Shown: positions 44,455 through 53,406 of the stretch, piece after piece
How the letters are laid out: each line of letters begins with the position of its first letter
How positions within the stretch are numbered: position 1 is the stretch's first letter
Assembly: GCA_012103505.1 (NCBI GenBank)
Contig: WLWP01000001.1
Span: forward strand, 4,154,001 to 4,218,000
Source: Pseudomonadales bacterium
GTDB taxonomy: Bacteria > Pseudomonadota > Gammaproteobacteria > Pseudomonadales > Azotimanducaceae
Length of the DNA: 64,000 bases
Direction: 5' to 3'
The notes under the pieces: generated by a model
Database searches by the model: none
What the model was told of the DNA's origin: nothing
Seen by the model: the letters and a program-made list of their open reading frames with translations, nothing else
Program-made: the position numbers and the translations under genes

Positions 44455-45168
44455 CTAGCTCGAGAAGCATAGTCTCTCAACGCTCGCCGGTGTGCGAATT
44501 TTGATTTGTGCGCGCAAACGTGTCGTTTCGACGTCTTCGCTGAGACGTTGATATATCCAACGCCCTTGTCCGTCGTTGCTCGCGGTAATGATGAAACGAC
44601 AAGCTTTGCCATCCGTCTCTCGACCCAAGGCGCGCAGCTTATCTTGTATCCGTTCTGTTTCGCTCGTGAGGTCGGTCTGTTGCAATTGTAGAGTCGTTCT
44701 ATCTGCTTCCTCTATTAGTCGGATTTGGGCGGCAGAAGGTTCTATCGATGGATGCATCGGATTTATCAATCGAGCTCGGGTGAGCATTGAGCGGGCGGTC
44801 GCGAACTGCCGGCGTTCTAAAGCCTGCATAGATAGAGCGACATATTCTTCAACTATCCGCTCGAGACCTCGCTGTGCATCCTCTTGGTCAGGGTCAATGG
44901 CGAGAATTTCGTTGAAGATGGCATATGCGCTGCCTTCGGGCGGGTAGGTCAGATGGTCATTTTCAATGGCCTGGTCGGCCGCGTCGAGCATCGGAAACAA
45001 GACGGCATTGTCAATTGACTTGGGTGGTGGTGCTGTCGGTGGGGTAGGATCTGGCTTGTCGGGCGTGGCTGGTGCCGTCTGGCAACCTTGCAAGGCAACA
45101 CCAAGTACTACTGGCAGCGAGAATAGCAACAAAATTGCCTTAACTTTCGAAGCGTTGCGCCAGATCAC
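44455..45168 (-). CDS. Lipoprotein with TPR-like repeats
   Basis: 237 residues. The signal ends in a lipobox (VALQGC, Cys near residue 29), followed by a proline-rich linker (PDPTPPTAPPPK). Residues 60-150 have TPR-like helices (YAIFNEILAIDPDQEDAQRG, FATARSMLTRARLINPMHPS). The C-terminal part has no named domain. It precedes the DUF2333 gene, so a cell-envelope assembly role is a guess only. Confidence 0.75.
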   Translation of the reverse strand: MIWRNASKVKAILLLFSLPVVLGVALQGCQTAPATPDKPDPTPPTAPPPKSIDNAVLFPMLDAADQAIENDHLTYPPEGSAYAIFNEILAIDPDQEDAQRGLERIVEEYVALSMQALERRQFATARSMLTRARLINPMHPSIEPSAAQIRLIEEADRTTLQLQQTDLTSETERIQDKLRALGRETDGKACRFIITASNDGQGRWIYQRLSEDVETTRLRAQIKIRTPASVERLCFSS

Positions 45169-45189
45169 ATCAAATGCTTGGTAATGGTG

Positions 45190-45247
45190 TTATGAATAAG
45201 AATGGAATTGTACCGAACTTATTCGCATTCCGGACGTCCATTCATAA
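45190..45247. repeat. Nested inverted repeats in divergent promoter region
   Basis: TTATGAAT (45190-45197) pairs with ATTCATAA (45240-45247), and GAATAAG (45194-45200) pairs with CTTATTC (45218-45224). They lie between the divergent TPR lipoprotein and dsbD genes. A regulatory site is possible; AT-rich chance pairing is not excluded. Confidence 0.4.
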
Positions 45248-45369
45248 TAATGCGCGTCTTGTGGTCGCGCATTTAGCAAATTTGATTTTAGGAGCAACAG
45301 TCTAAGTCCATTAGGCTTCGCCGAGCGTGTGAAGCCGTGATGCAGGCTGAGATAAAACTAGGCACAAAC

Positions 45370-47319
45370 ATGAATGACGCATTGCCCGGCAAAATTTGGC
45401 GCGCTCTTACGCTTTCACTAGCGCTGATCCTTAGTAATTTCGCAAACGCTGAAGAATTCGACTTTTCAGGTGGAGGCTCTCTTCTTGAAGAAGAGGTATT
45501 CCTCAAGGTTGATGAGGCGTTTGCCTTAAGTACTTCGTTGTTAGATGGCGTCGTTACTGCGCGTTGGGATATGCCGGATGGGTACTATCTCTATCGCCAT
45601 CAATTCAATGCTGAGACCAAAGACGCCCGCGGTTTTGTACTTGGTGAAGCCCAGATACCGCCAGGAAAAGCAAAGTTCGACGAATATTTTGGCGATGTCG
45701 AGGTTTACTACCATAGCGCGGAGATGCGCGTCCCGATTGCGACTGATGGGACGAGCGCGACAGGTCAGATTGGCATTGAATACCAGGGGTGTGCAGATAA
45801 AGGGCTATGCTACCCACCTGAGGTCAAGTGGTTCGTGTTTGACGGCGGCTCCTTACAGTCGGCGGAACTTGTGCAAACCGGCTTGGACGACAGTGGTACC
45901 TCTGCATCTTCCGTTACACAGAACGGTAGCCAGGAAGAGGTTAATGCCGCAGCGCTCATCGCCGATACTGAGGAAGAAATTCTCGCTGGGATCCTTGCCG
46001 ATGAGAATCTGCTGAAGGCCTTAGCACTTTTCTTCTTAGCGGGCATTGGTTTAGCGTTTACCCCCTGTGTTCTGCCCATGGTGCCCATTCTATCTAGTAT
46101 TATCGTTGGCGAAGGCGAGGGGATCTCCAACCGGCGGGCGTTCTCGCTTTCCCTGGCCTATGTTATCGGCATGGCAATTACGTATGCCTTTATCGGCACG
46201 TTGGTCGGCTTGTTTGGAGCTGAGTTGAACCTGCAGGCTGCCCTCCAGTCAGCGCCGGTGCTTGTCTTCTTCGCGATAGTGTTTGTGATTTTGTCCCTGG
46301 CGATGTTTGGCTTCTACGAGTTGCAGATGCCACAGAGTTGGCAAGATAAGCTGAACAACGTCAGCCAACAGCAGAAAGGTGGCAAACACTTGTCGGTGTT
46401 GGCGATGGGTTCTGTATCAAGTCTTGTTGTTTCCCCGTGCGTTTCAGCACCGCTTGCTGGAGCCTTGATTTACATCTCGACAACCAATGACGCTGTTCTT
46501 GGAGGGCTTGCTCTCCTTTGTCTCGGCTTAGGCATGGGTGTGCCGTTAATGGCCGTTGGCGCCAGCGGCGGGCAGTGGTTGCCCAGAGCCGGTGCTTGGA
46601 TGAACGGTGTTAAAGCAGTTTTCGGTGTCCTACTTTTGGGCGTGGCGATATGGTTGGTAGAACGGATTGTTGCGCCTTCAATTACGCTCGCACTTTGGGG
46701 TGTCCTTCTGCTCGGTAGCGCGGTCTATCTAGGTGTGTTGGATTCCGCACCTCGTCAAGGCATCGCGCAGTTTGGCAAGGCTGTCGGCGTGGTAAGTTTT
46801 GTCTGGGGTATTCTATTGTTGGTCGGAGCTGGTTCTGGCGCAAACGACCCTTTGCGACCTCTAGGTGCCGTCGTTGCAAGTCATGCAGGAGCGACGGCGT
46901 CGGGTGCGCAGTACGCGACTCATGATGATTGGCAGGCAGTAAAAAGTCTCGACGATGTCCAAGCGAAGATTATGACGAGTCCGAAACCGGTACTTTTGGA
47001 TTTATATGCCGACTGGTGTATCTCTTGCAAAGTCATGGAGCGCAATGTATTCCCAAAACCGGCAGTGGCGGGGTTGCTGGCGCAGTTCACTTTGCTCCGG
47101 GCGGACGTTACCCACAACGATGAAACGGACCAGGCGCTTCTAAATGCTTATGGGTTGTTCGGTCCGCCATCTTTGGTGTTTTTCTCCGGAGATGGCAGCG
47201 AAATCGAAGAAGTTCGCATCCAAGGCGAAGTCGATGCGGATGCCTTGGAAAGACATTTAGAAGCTGTTCTGAATCTCTTCAACCAACAAAACGTCGGCAA
47301 TATTGCTGCTAACTTCTGA
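45370..47319 (+). CDS. dsbD: Thiol:disulfide interchange protein DsbD
   Basis: 649 residues from the ATG at 45370. Signal peptide ends about ANA-EEF (residue 27). The alpha domain carries YQGCADKGLCYPPEVK (about 139-150). The membrane domain with eight helices has FTPCVLPMVP and VVSPCVSAPLAG, and the C-terminal thioredoxin domain has ADWCISCKVME (about 545-555). It passes electrons from cytoplasmic thioredoxin to periplasmic DsbC, DsbG and CcmG. The open frame begins upstream at 45337 without signal character. Confidence 0.95.
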   Translation: MNDALPGKIWRALTLSLALILSNFANAEEFDFSGGGSLLEEEVFLKVDEAFALSTSLLDGVVTARWDMPDGYYLYRHQFNAETKDARGFVLGEAQIPPGKAKFDEYFGDVEVYYHSAEMRVPIATDGTSATGQIGIEYQGCADKGLCYPPEVKWFVFDGGSLQSAELVQTGLDDSGTSASSVTQNGSQEEVNAAALIADTEEEILAGILADENLLKALALFFLAGIGLAFTPCVLPMVPILSSIIVGEGEGISNRRAFSLSLAYVIGMAITYAFIGTLVGLFGAELNLQAALQSAPVLVFFAIVFVILSLAMFGFYELQMPQSWQDKLNNVSQQQKGGKHLSVLAMGSVSSLVVSPCVSAPLAGALIYISTTNDAVLGGLALLCLGLGMGVPLMAVGASGGQWLPRAGAWMNGVKAVFGVLLLGVAIWLVERIVAPSITLALWGVLLLGSAVYLGVLDSAPRQGIAQFGKAVGVVSFVWGILLLVGAGSGANDPLRPLGAVVASHAGATASGAQYATHDDWQAVKSLDDVQAKIMTSPKPVLLDLYADWCISCKVMERNVFPKPAVAGLLAQFTLLRADVTHNDETDQALLNAYGLFGPPSLVFFSGDGSEIEEVRIQGEVDADALERHLEAVLNLFNQQNVGNIAANF

Positions 47320-47417
47320 CAAAATGTAACTAAATTCGCTTATCTGCGATTTGCGCTTGAATGCTGGACGAATACCAGGACAATGCCTCCATTAACCAAT
47401 GGGGCCCGGAGGCTGGT

Positions 47418-47888
47418 ATGGATCTTAGAAAAGTTAAAAAACTCATCGAATTGGCTGAAGAATCCGATATTGCGGAGCTCGAGGTAACGAGTGGTGATGA
47501 ATCGGTCCGAATTCGCATGAACGGTCACGCCGCAACCCATGAGGTGGTAACACTGGCGGCTAACCAAGCGTCCGCGGCTAATCAAACGCCTGCGGCTAAT
47601 CAAGCGCCTGCGGCCCAACAAGAGTCTGCATCACCGATAACAGAAGCCGATCCCGGTAAACCAATCGTGGCGCCAATGGCAGGTACGTTTTATCGCGCGC
47701 CGGGTCCGGAAGCGTCAGCTTTTGTTGAAGTTGGTCAAAGCGTCTCTGCCGGTGATGTTGTTTGCATCATCGAAAGCATGAAGATGATGCACGAGATACG
47801 GGCGGCTCATGGCGGGACGATCTCAGCAACACCTGTAGAAAATGGCACGCCAATTAGTACCGGCGAGGTGCTTTTCGTCCTCTCGTGA
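47418..47888 (+). CDS. accB: Acetyl-CoA carboxylase biotin carboxyl carrier protein
   Basis: 156 residues from ATG 47418 with GGAGG 5 bases upstream. The N-terminal DLRKVKKLIELAEESDIAEL is typical AccB; the linker is Ala/Asn/Gln-rich with an 18-bp repeated unit; the C-terminal biotinyl domain has the Lys in CIIESMKMMHE. It carries biotin for the first step of fatty acid synthesis. The stop overlaps prmA by 4 bp (GTGA). The usual next gene, accC, is missing here. Confidence 0.93.
   Translation: MDLRKVKKLIELAEESDIAELEVTSGDESVRIRMNGHAATHEVVTLAANQASAANQTPAANQAPAAQQESASPITEADPGKPIVAPMAGTFYRAPGPEASAFVEVGQSVSAGDVVCIIESMKMMHEIRAAHGGTISATPVENGTPISTGEVLFVLS
47559..47630 (+). repeat. 18-bp tandem repeat inside accB linker
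   Basis: Four copies of an 18-bp unit in frame with accB: GCTAACCAAGCGTCCGCG, GCTAATCAAACGCCTGCG, GCTAATCAAGCGCCTGCG, then a degraded copy beginning GCCCAACAA. They encode ANQASA, ANQTPA, ANQAPA and AQQESA in the flexible linker before the biotinyl domain. Confidence 0.8.
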
Positions 47889-48772
47889 GCTGGCTACAGA
47901 TTGAACTTGTTGTCACGCCGGAGAAATTGGAGGCGTTAGAGGCCGTAATGTTTGCAGCGGGATGTGTATCTGTTGCCCTTGTGAGTGAAAGTGATGAGCC
48001 GGTGTTGGAACCTGCGCCTGGGGAGATGCCATTGTGGCGTTCTATTCGTCTGCAATGTCTCTTTCCGCTTTCGGTCGACTTCGGCGCGCTGCGAAGACTG
48101 CTGACTGAAGAGGATGCGGTGAGCGTGGAGCCGACATTTGTTGGAGAAACAGACTGGCAAAGTTATGCGCGTTCCTTTGCGACGGATGAAGTCTTTGCAG
48201 AGCGGCTACATCTGCGGCCACCATTGTCTGCTGATGAATCTTACGAGCCTGGTGCTTTGGTACCGCTCTTTTTGGAGCCAGGACTTGCCTTTGGATCTGG
48301 GTCTCACCCGACGACCCGACTGTGCCTAGATTGGATTGCGAAGAACGTTGTGACTGACACTAAGGTTTTAGATTTCGGCTGTGGCTCTGGTGTCCTTGCA
48401 ATTGCGGCGGCGCTCCTAGGTGCCGAGGTGGTTGCGGTTGATCATGATGACCAGGCAGTGACAGCGACGAAGGAGAATGCTCGAATCAACAAAGTTGCCA
48501 GCCGAGTTAGAGTCTTGAACCTGAAGGCTTGGCTTGCGAATCGGGAAAATGAATTTGATGTGGTAGTGGCCAATATCCTCGCAGGACCTCTACGAGATCT
48601 TGCCGACGAGTTTGTCCAAGCGGCGAAACCCCGGAGCGTCATGGTGCTTGCCGGTCTTTTAGCAGATCAAGTCAACGACGTGAAATCTGCATACGCTGGG
48701 ACAGTAGACTTTGTAAGCGCCGAACAGATCGAAGACTGGGTAAGGCTTGTGGGCGTGTCCGGGGATTTGTGA
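47885..48772 (+). CDS. prmA: Ribosomal protein L11 methyltransferase
   Basis: 295 residues beginning at GTG 47885 inside the accB stop. PrmA has an N-terminal substrate domain and a Rossmann domain with FGSGSHPTTRLCLDW, the SAM loop VLDFGCGSGVLAIAAALLGA and VVANILAGPLRDLADEF. It trimethylates L11 on the ribosome. Length equals E. coli PrmA (293). In many gammaproteobacteria accC lies between accB and prmA; here prmA is directly coupled to accB. Confidence 0.94.
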   Translation: MSWLQIELVVTPEKLEALEAVMFAAGCVSVALVSESDEPVLEPAPGEMPLWRSIRLQCLFPLSVDFGALRRLLTEEDAVSVEPTFVGETDWQSYARSFATDEVFAERLHLRPPLSADESYEPGALVPLFLEPGLAFGSGSHPTTRLCLDWIAKNVVTDTKVLDFGCGSGVLAIAAALLGAEVVAVDHDDQAVTATKENARINKVASRVRVLNLKAWLANRENEFDVVVANILAGPLRDLADEFVQAAKPRSVMVLAGLLADQVNDVKSAYAGTVDFVSAEQIEDWVRLVGVSGDL

Positions 48773-48781
48773 CAAGATCGG

Positions 48782-50083
48782 ATGGTTATGCCAACAGAAG
48801 ATGAAGATCTAGCACCGCTGATCACGTGTTGCCCCAAGTGCGACACGCGTTTTCGGGTCACCGAAGCGCAACTGCAGGTTGCCAAAGGCCAGGTCCGGTG
48901 TGGGTCTTGCCTTCATGTTTTCGATGGCACCGCACATTTGTTGGTTGATGGAGAAGTTCTGACAGGATCAGCGTCAACTGATGTTGATGCACTGTTAGAT
49001 GAGATCGACCTAGCGGACGAACTGGACACAAGCGCTGGCGGGGATGTGACAGGGACTTCAGATGACCCTGACCCCGATTCAGAAAACAACTCGATTGTAT
49101 CTGAAGACTTTGGAGCACTGATCCCGCTAAATGATCTGGCGGCACCGATCGATAGTCATTTGGCAGCGGAAATGTCGTCCACGTCCAATTCTGCAGGGTC
49201 AGCCGCGACACCAGACGATGACTTGAGTACACATGATCCAGAAGCAGATGCTCGTCTCAAGGCGTTGGAAGATGAATTGATGGCAGACTTAAAGGGCGTG
49301 CTTTCTACAAGCCCTGTGCCTTCCGATGCCGCAGCCCTTGATAAAACGATTCCTTCGGAGAAAGACCAAACTCAGACTGCAGCATTGTCTACTGCGAGTG
49401 ACAATGCTGGGCGAGATGAGACAGAATTTGAAATCACAGCGACTCCGAATGACCTAGGTTGGGAACAAGAGCCCAGTGAGCAGATCGAGCTCAAAAGTGT
49501 GGAGCCAGAAAGTCCGGAGCAATTAAGTCCGGAAGAAGACGGTCCGGAAGAAGACAGTCCGACGTTGCAGGAGATCCCTGCAGAGCTACTCGTGGATGAA
49601 CGACCGAAGCGCGGCGTCGGCACTTGGGTCGTATTAGCCATCGCGCTGATCGCGCTTCCTGCCCAAGTTCTGTGGTTCCAGTTCGATACATGGGTTAAAG
49701 ATGAATCGATACGACCTGTGTATGCCTTCATTTGTGATGTGGCGGGGTGCGAGCTGCCACTTAGAAGAGATGTTGGACTCATCGTCGCTAAGAATTCGGT
49801 ACTGCGTGATCATCCAGATCAAGCCGAGGCATTGATCTATGATGCGCTGTTGGTAAATCATGCCCCTTATCCGCAGCCATTTCCCTTTGTCGAACTTACC
49901 TTGACGACAATAGGGGGACATTTGGTTGCAAGTCGTCGGTTCAAACCTGGTGAGTATCTCGGTGGTGAAGCTGCCAGTGCCAAGATGATGCAACCAAGAA
50001 CACCCATTCATGTTTCACTCGAACTCAAAGACCCAGGCCAGGCGCCGCTGAACTTTCAAATCCGATTTCTGCCTGCGGGCTGA
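48782..50083 (+). CDS. DUF3426 protein with N-terminal MJ0042 zinc ribbon and one transmembrane helix
   Basis: 433 residues. The N-terminal zinc ribbon has C17/C20 and C40/C43 (TCCPKCDTRFRV, VRCGSCLHVFDG). A long acidic low-complexity region follows (about 60-260), with tandem SPEEDGPEED repeats. One transmembrane helix lies about 277-299 (VVLAIALIALPAQVLWF). The C-terminal DUF3426 periplasmic domain includes ALLVNHAPYPQPFPFVELTL. Function unknown; the prmA-dusB position is conserved in the group. Either ATG (48782 or 48788) could start it. Confidence 0.88.
   Translation: MVMPTEDEDLAPLITCCPKCDTRFRVTEAQLQVAKGQVRCGSCLHVFDGTAHLLVDGEVLTGSASTDVDALLDEIDLADELDTSAGGDVTGTSDDPDPDSENNSIVSEDFGALIPLNDLAAPIDSHLAAEMSSTSNSAGSAATPDDDLSTHDPEADARLKALEDELMADLKGVLSTSPVPSDAAALDKTIPSEKDQTQTAALSTASDNAGRDETEFEITATPNDLGWEQEPSEQIELKSVEPESPEQLSPEEDGPEEDSPTLQEIPAELLVDERPKRGVGTWVVLAIALIALPAQVLWFQFDTWVKDESIRPVYAFICDVAGCELPLRRDVGLIVAKNSVLRDHPDQAEALIYDALLVNHAPYPQPFPFVELTLTTIGGHLVASRRFKPGEYLGGEAASAKMMQPRTPIHVSLELKDPGQAPLNFQIRFLPAG
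49511..49555 (+). repeat. 15-bp tandem repeat in acidic linker of the DUF3426 gene
   Basis: AGTCCGGAGCAATTA, AGTCCGGAAGAAGAC, GGTCCGGAAGAAGAC follow one another, in frame, giving SPEQL-SPEED-GPEED. The last two copies differ by one base, suggesting recent slippage in a disordered linker. Confidence 0.75.
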
Positions 50084-50177
50084 GGTGAGCGGGGAACCCG
50101 AAGGGGTCCCTAATCTTCGCTTTACTCTAGAACAACCAGTAGGTTTACTGCCTAGCTAAACTAGATTGGAGATAAAT

Positions 50178-50546
50178 ATGCTTGGGTACACAACGATTGG
50201 CGTCAGCGACATGGCTAGCGCGGAAGAATTTTACGGCGCGTTGCTAGGAGAAATTGGTGCGAAGCAATTGTTCGGCCAGGATCGAATTAAGTTTTACGGC
50301 AATGGTCAGGGCGGCATGTTAGCGATCTGTATTCCTTATGATGAGCAAGCAGCGGCTTCAGGCAATGGCACTATGGTCGCAATTGACGGCGGTAGCCGCG
50401 AGGGCGTCGACAAGCTTTATGCAAAAGCAATCGGCCTTGGTGCAACGGATGAAGGCGAACCTGGAGAACGTAATCCTGTTTTCTATGGGGCCTATGTGCG
50501 TGACCAGGACGGCAACAAACTCTGTTTCTATGAAATGAAGATGTAG
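50178..50546 (+). CDS. VOC (glyoxalase-like) family protein
   Basis: 122 residues from the ATG at 50178 with TTGGAGAT upstream. The betaalphabetabetabeta pattern begins GYTTIGVSDMASAEEFYGAL and ends YVRDQDGNKLCFYE. The first His ligand of metal glyoxalases is replaced, so metal binding is doubtful. Function unknown. It is inserted between the DUF3426 gene and dusB, which are usually adjacent. Confidence 0.82.
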   Translation: MLGYTTIGVSDMASAEEFYGALLGEIGAKQLFGQDRIKFYGNGQGGMLAICIPYDEQAAASGNGTMVAIDGGSREGVDKLYAKAIGLGATDEGEPGERNPVFYGAYVRDQDGNKLCFYEMKM

Positions 50547-50612
50547 TCTAAAGGACCCTCTGGGGATGACCTCGGAGGGTCGCAGCCTTTGCGCGCATAG
50601 TTGCAAACGAGT

Positions 50613-51659
50613 ATGATCCCGCGCTTTCTTACTGAGCCGGTTTTGCCGTTGTCTAGCTCGGATATTCAAATCGGATCCCACACTCTAAAGAGTAACGCTG
50701 CGCTCGCGCCGATGGCGGGGCTGACGGATGTACCCTTTCGTACGCTCGCTTGGCGATATGGTGCGGCCTACATGGTTAGCGAGATGGTTTCCGGTAAAGT
50801 GGAGTTGTGGGAGTCCGGCAAAAGTCGTTTACGCAGAGTCCCTGTCCCCGGCGTTAACCCAGTGGCCGTTCAGATCGCTGGCACCGACCCGATGGTGATG
50901 GCAGAGGCCGCGCGCCGACACGTTGACGAAGGCGTTGAAGTCATCGACATCAACTTTGGCTGTCCAGCCAAAAAAGTTTGCAAAAAATCAGCAGGGTCCG
51001 CACTTCTTAGTGACTTACCGTTGCTCGGCCACATTGTTGAAGCCGTCGTCGAGGCTGTCCCTGTTCCTGTAACTGTCAAAACGCGTACTGGTCTTGGACT
51101 AGACGACCACACGGGGGTCGAAGCGGGGCGCATCGCTGAAACCGCTGGTGCAGCCATGATCGTCATGCACGCTAGGAGTCGAGCTTGTCGTTTTGTTGGC
51201 AGAGTCGATTACGCCAAAGTGCGCAAGCTCAAATCGTCGGTCGCCATTCCGGTAGTTGTTAACGGTGATATCTGGACACGGTTGGATGTTCACAAGGCAT
51301 TGTCATCGACTGGTGCCGACGGGGTGATGATTGGGCGCGCTGCACTCGGTCAGCCTTGGTTGTTTCAAGAGTTAACGGGCGGCTCTCAGCCTAGTCTTAT
51401 GGAACGTTGGGATGTGGTCATAGAACACATCTCGTTGCTGCACCAATTTTATGGTGAACAAGCTGGGGTGAGAATCGCGCGCAAACACATTGAAGCGTAT
51501 GGCCGAACGTTGGGCTTCGACCCGAGCGCATGCCTTCGAGTTGAAGCTGCCGAGGTGCAGAGCACTTGGCTGGTAGAAATGCGAAAAAGACAAATTTCAG
51601 AAAGCAAAAAGAGCAGTGCAAGCAAGCACGCCGTACTTTCTGACCAAGAGGCCGCATAG
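50613..51659 (+). CDS. dusB: tRNA-dihydrouridine synthase B
   Basis: 348 residues from ATG 50613; ATG 50601 is also possible. Flavoprotein TIM-barrel motifs: LAPMAGLTDVPFRTLAW, DINFGCPAKKVCKKSAGSAL (catalytic Cys region), VKTRTGLGLDD, VNGDIWTR and GADGVMIGRAALGQPW. It reduces uridine to dihydrouridine in tRNA. C-terminal tail (EIRKRQISESKK-like, Lys/Ser-rich) is somewhat extended. Normally followed by fis; here a tandem repeat follows. Confidence 0.93.
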   Translation: MIPRFLTEPVLPLSSSDIQIGSHTLKSNAALAPMAGLTDVPFRTLAWRYGAAYMVSEMVSGKVELWESGKSRLRRVPVPGVNPVAVQIAGTDPMVMAEAARRHVDEGVEVIDINFGCPAKKVCKKSAGSALLSDLPLLGHIVEAVVEAVPVPVTVKTRTGLGLDDHTGVEAGRIAETAGAAMIVMHARSRACRFVGRVDYAKVRKLKSSVAIPVVVNGDIWTRLDVHKALSSTGADGVMIGRAALGQPWLFQELTGGSQPSLMERWDVVIEHISLLHQFYGEQAGVRIARKHIEAYGRTLGFDPSACLRVEAAEVQSTWLVEMRKRQISESKKSSASKHAVLSDQEAA

Positions 51660-51664
51660 AAAAG

Positions 51665-51744
51665 TCGTCAGGGTGATGGGTCGTCAGGGTGATGGGTCGT
51701 CAGGGTGATGGGTCGTCAGGGTGATGGGTCGTCAGGGTGATGGA
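51665..51744. repeat. Five perfect 16-bp tandem repeats
   Basis: GTCGTCAGGGTGATGG occurs five times head to tail without any mismatch, starting 5 bp after the dusB stop. The unit is not a multiple of three and has no inverted symmetry. The following 80 bp up to purH show no other feature. The place is where fis usually sits between dusB and purH. Confidence 0.95.
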
Positions 51745-51824
51745 TAGAGGCGATATCTAAACGTGATATCCAACTTGGTATCAATAGACCCGGTCTAGAA
51801 AGGAAGAGAAACATAGGGGGAAGA

Positions 51825-53369
51825 GTGGCTGCACTCAACATCAGAAGAGCGCTTGTGAGCGTTTCTGACAAAACAGGTATTGTAGATTTTGCGAGAGGTC
51901 TTGCCGGTCACGGCGTCGAGATACTGTCCACTGGTGGCACGTACCGAACGCTCCTTGAGGCCGATATCCCAGTCGTCGAAGTGGCTGACTACACTGGATT
52001 TCCAGAGATGATGGATGGGCGTGTAAAAACTCTCCACCCCAAAGTTCACGGTGGCATCCTCGGGCGACGTGCCATCGATGGGGCTGTAATGGCTAAGCAT
52101 GACATAAAGCCTATCGACCTGGTTGTCGTTAATCTCTATCCCTTTGTGGAAACGGTGCTACGCGAAGATTGTACCGACGAACTCGCGATTGAGAACATAG
52201 ACATTGGCGGTCCGGCCATGTTGCGATCTTCGGCTAAGAACCATGAAGACGTACTTGTCGTTGTCGACCCAAAAGACTATGAGCAGACGTTGAATCAGAT
52301 TGGGGATGGCATAGATCTCGTCACTCGACGTGCGTTCGCGGTTAAGGCTTTTCGCCATACCGCACAATATGATGCGACGATTGCAGGATACTTAGGCGCA
52401 GAAGAAAAGTTGCCAGAATCGATTAGCCTTGCCTTCAACAAAGTAGACGAGATGCGTTATGGGGAAAATCCGCATCAGAATGCTGCGTTCTATCGAGAAG
52501 TCATTCCTCCTGCCAGTGGCACTATAGCGAACTACCAACAGCTTCAAGGCAAAGCGCTTTCCTATAACAATATTGGCGACACAGATGCAGCGCTAGAGTG
52601 CGTTAAGGTATTTGCAGAACCAACGTGTGTCATTGTCAAGCATGCTAATCCCTGCGGGGTAGGCGTTGCAGCGAGTATTGGCGCTGCGTATGACAAGGCC
52701 TTTGCTGCCGATCCTACGTCTGCGTTTGGCGGCATCATTGCATGTAATCGAGAACTGCAAGGCGACGTACTAGATCGCATCCTCGAACAACAGTTTGTTG
52801 AGGTGATCATCGCTCCATCTGTTGACGATAAAGCGATAGCTGTAGCGACCAAAAAGAAGAATGTTCGGCTGTTAGTTTGCGGTGACTTGAACAGTGGCAG
52901 TCGTGGCTTAGAGTACAAGCGCGTCGGTGGAGGACTGCTTGTTCAGGAGGCAGATGAGCTTTGTTTAGATGAGTCGGCGCTCAAAGTCGTTACCAAGACA
53001 CAACCAAGCGACGCACTGCGGCGTGATCTAATGTTTGCTTGGAAGGTCGCGTGGTTCGTGAAATCAAATGCCATCGTGTACGCGAAAGATGGGCAAACTA
53101 TCGGTGTTGGCGCCGGGCAGATGGCCAGGGTCACTAGCGCCATCATTGCAGGAATTAAGGCGGGTGATGCCTCGCTAGATGTGCCAGGTTCTGTGATGGC
53201 GTCGGATGCGTTTTTTCCGTTCCGTGACAGTATCGATGCCGCTGCTAAGGAAGGGATTGCGGCGATCATTCAACCTGGTGGGTCAATGCGCGACCAGGAA
53301 GTGATAGACGCGGCAGACGAACATGGCATACCGATGATATTCACAGGGATACGTCATTTCAGACATTGA
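51825..53369 (+). CDS. purH: Bifunctional AICAR transformylase/IMP cyclohydrolase
   Basis: 514 residues from GTG 51825 (GGGGGAA just upstream). The N-terminal IMP cyclohydrolase has [42 protein letters not shown]; the transformylase has [22 protein letters not shown] and the C-terminal [11 protein letters not shown]. It performs the last two steps of purine synthesis. purD follows after 37 bp on the same strand. Confidence 0.96.
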   Translation: MAALNIRRALVSVSDKTGIVDFARGLAGHGVEILSTGGTYRTLLEADIPVVEVADYTGFPEMMDGRVKTLHPKVHGGILGRRAIDGAVMAKHDIKPIDLVVVNLYPFVETVLREDCTDELAIENIDIGGPAMLRSSAKNHEDVLVVVDPKDYEQTLNQIGDGIDLVTRRAFAVKAFRHTAQYDATIAGYLGAEEKLPESISLAFNKVDEMRYGENPHQNAAFYREVIPPASGTIANYQQLQGKALSYNNIGDTDAALECVKVFAEPTCVIVKHANPCGVGVAASIGAAYDKAFAADPTSAFGGIIACNRELQGDVLDRILEQQFVEVIIAPSVDDKAIAVATKKKNVRLLVCGDLNSGSRGLEYKRVGGGLLVQEADELCLDESALKVVTKTQPSDALRRDLMFAWKVAWFVKSNAIVYAKDGQTIGVGAGQMARVTSAIIAGIKAGDASLDVPGSVMASDAFFPFRDSIDAAAKEGIAAIIQPGGSMRDQEVIDAADEHGIPMIFTGIRHFRH

Positions 53370-53406
53370 GGCGTACAATCAGAGAGGTTGAACTAGTGGA
53401 GGCGCG

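Noticed and set aside
50554-50581. Terminator after the VOC gene (GACCCTC/GAGGGTC hairpin)
   Set aside because: The arms pair over 7 bp but the loop is 14 bases and no T-run follows, so I do not call it.
51665-51744. CRISPR array
   Set aside because: The repeats are directly adjacent with no spacers and the unit is only 16 bp; no cas genes are near.
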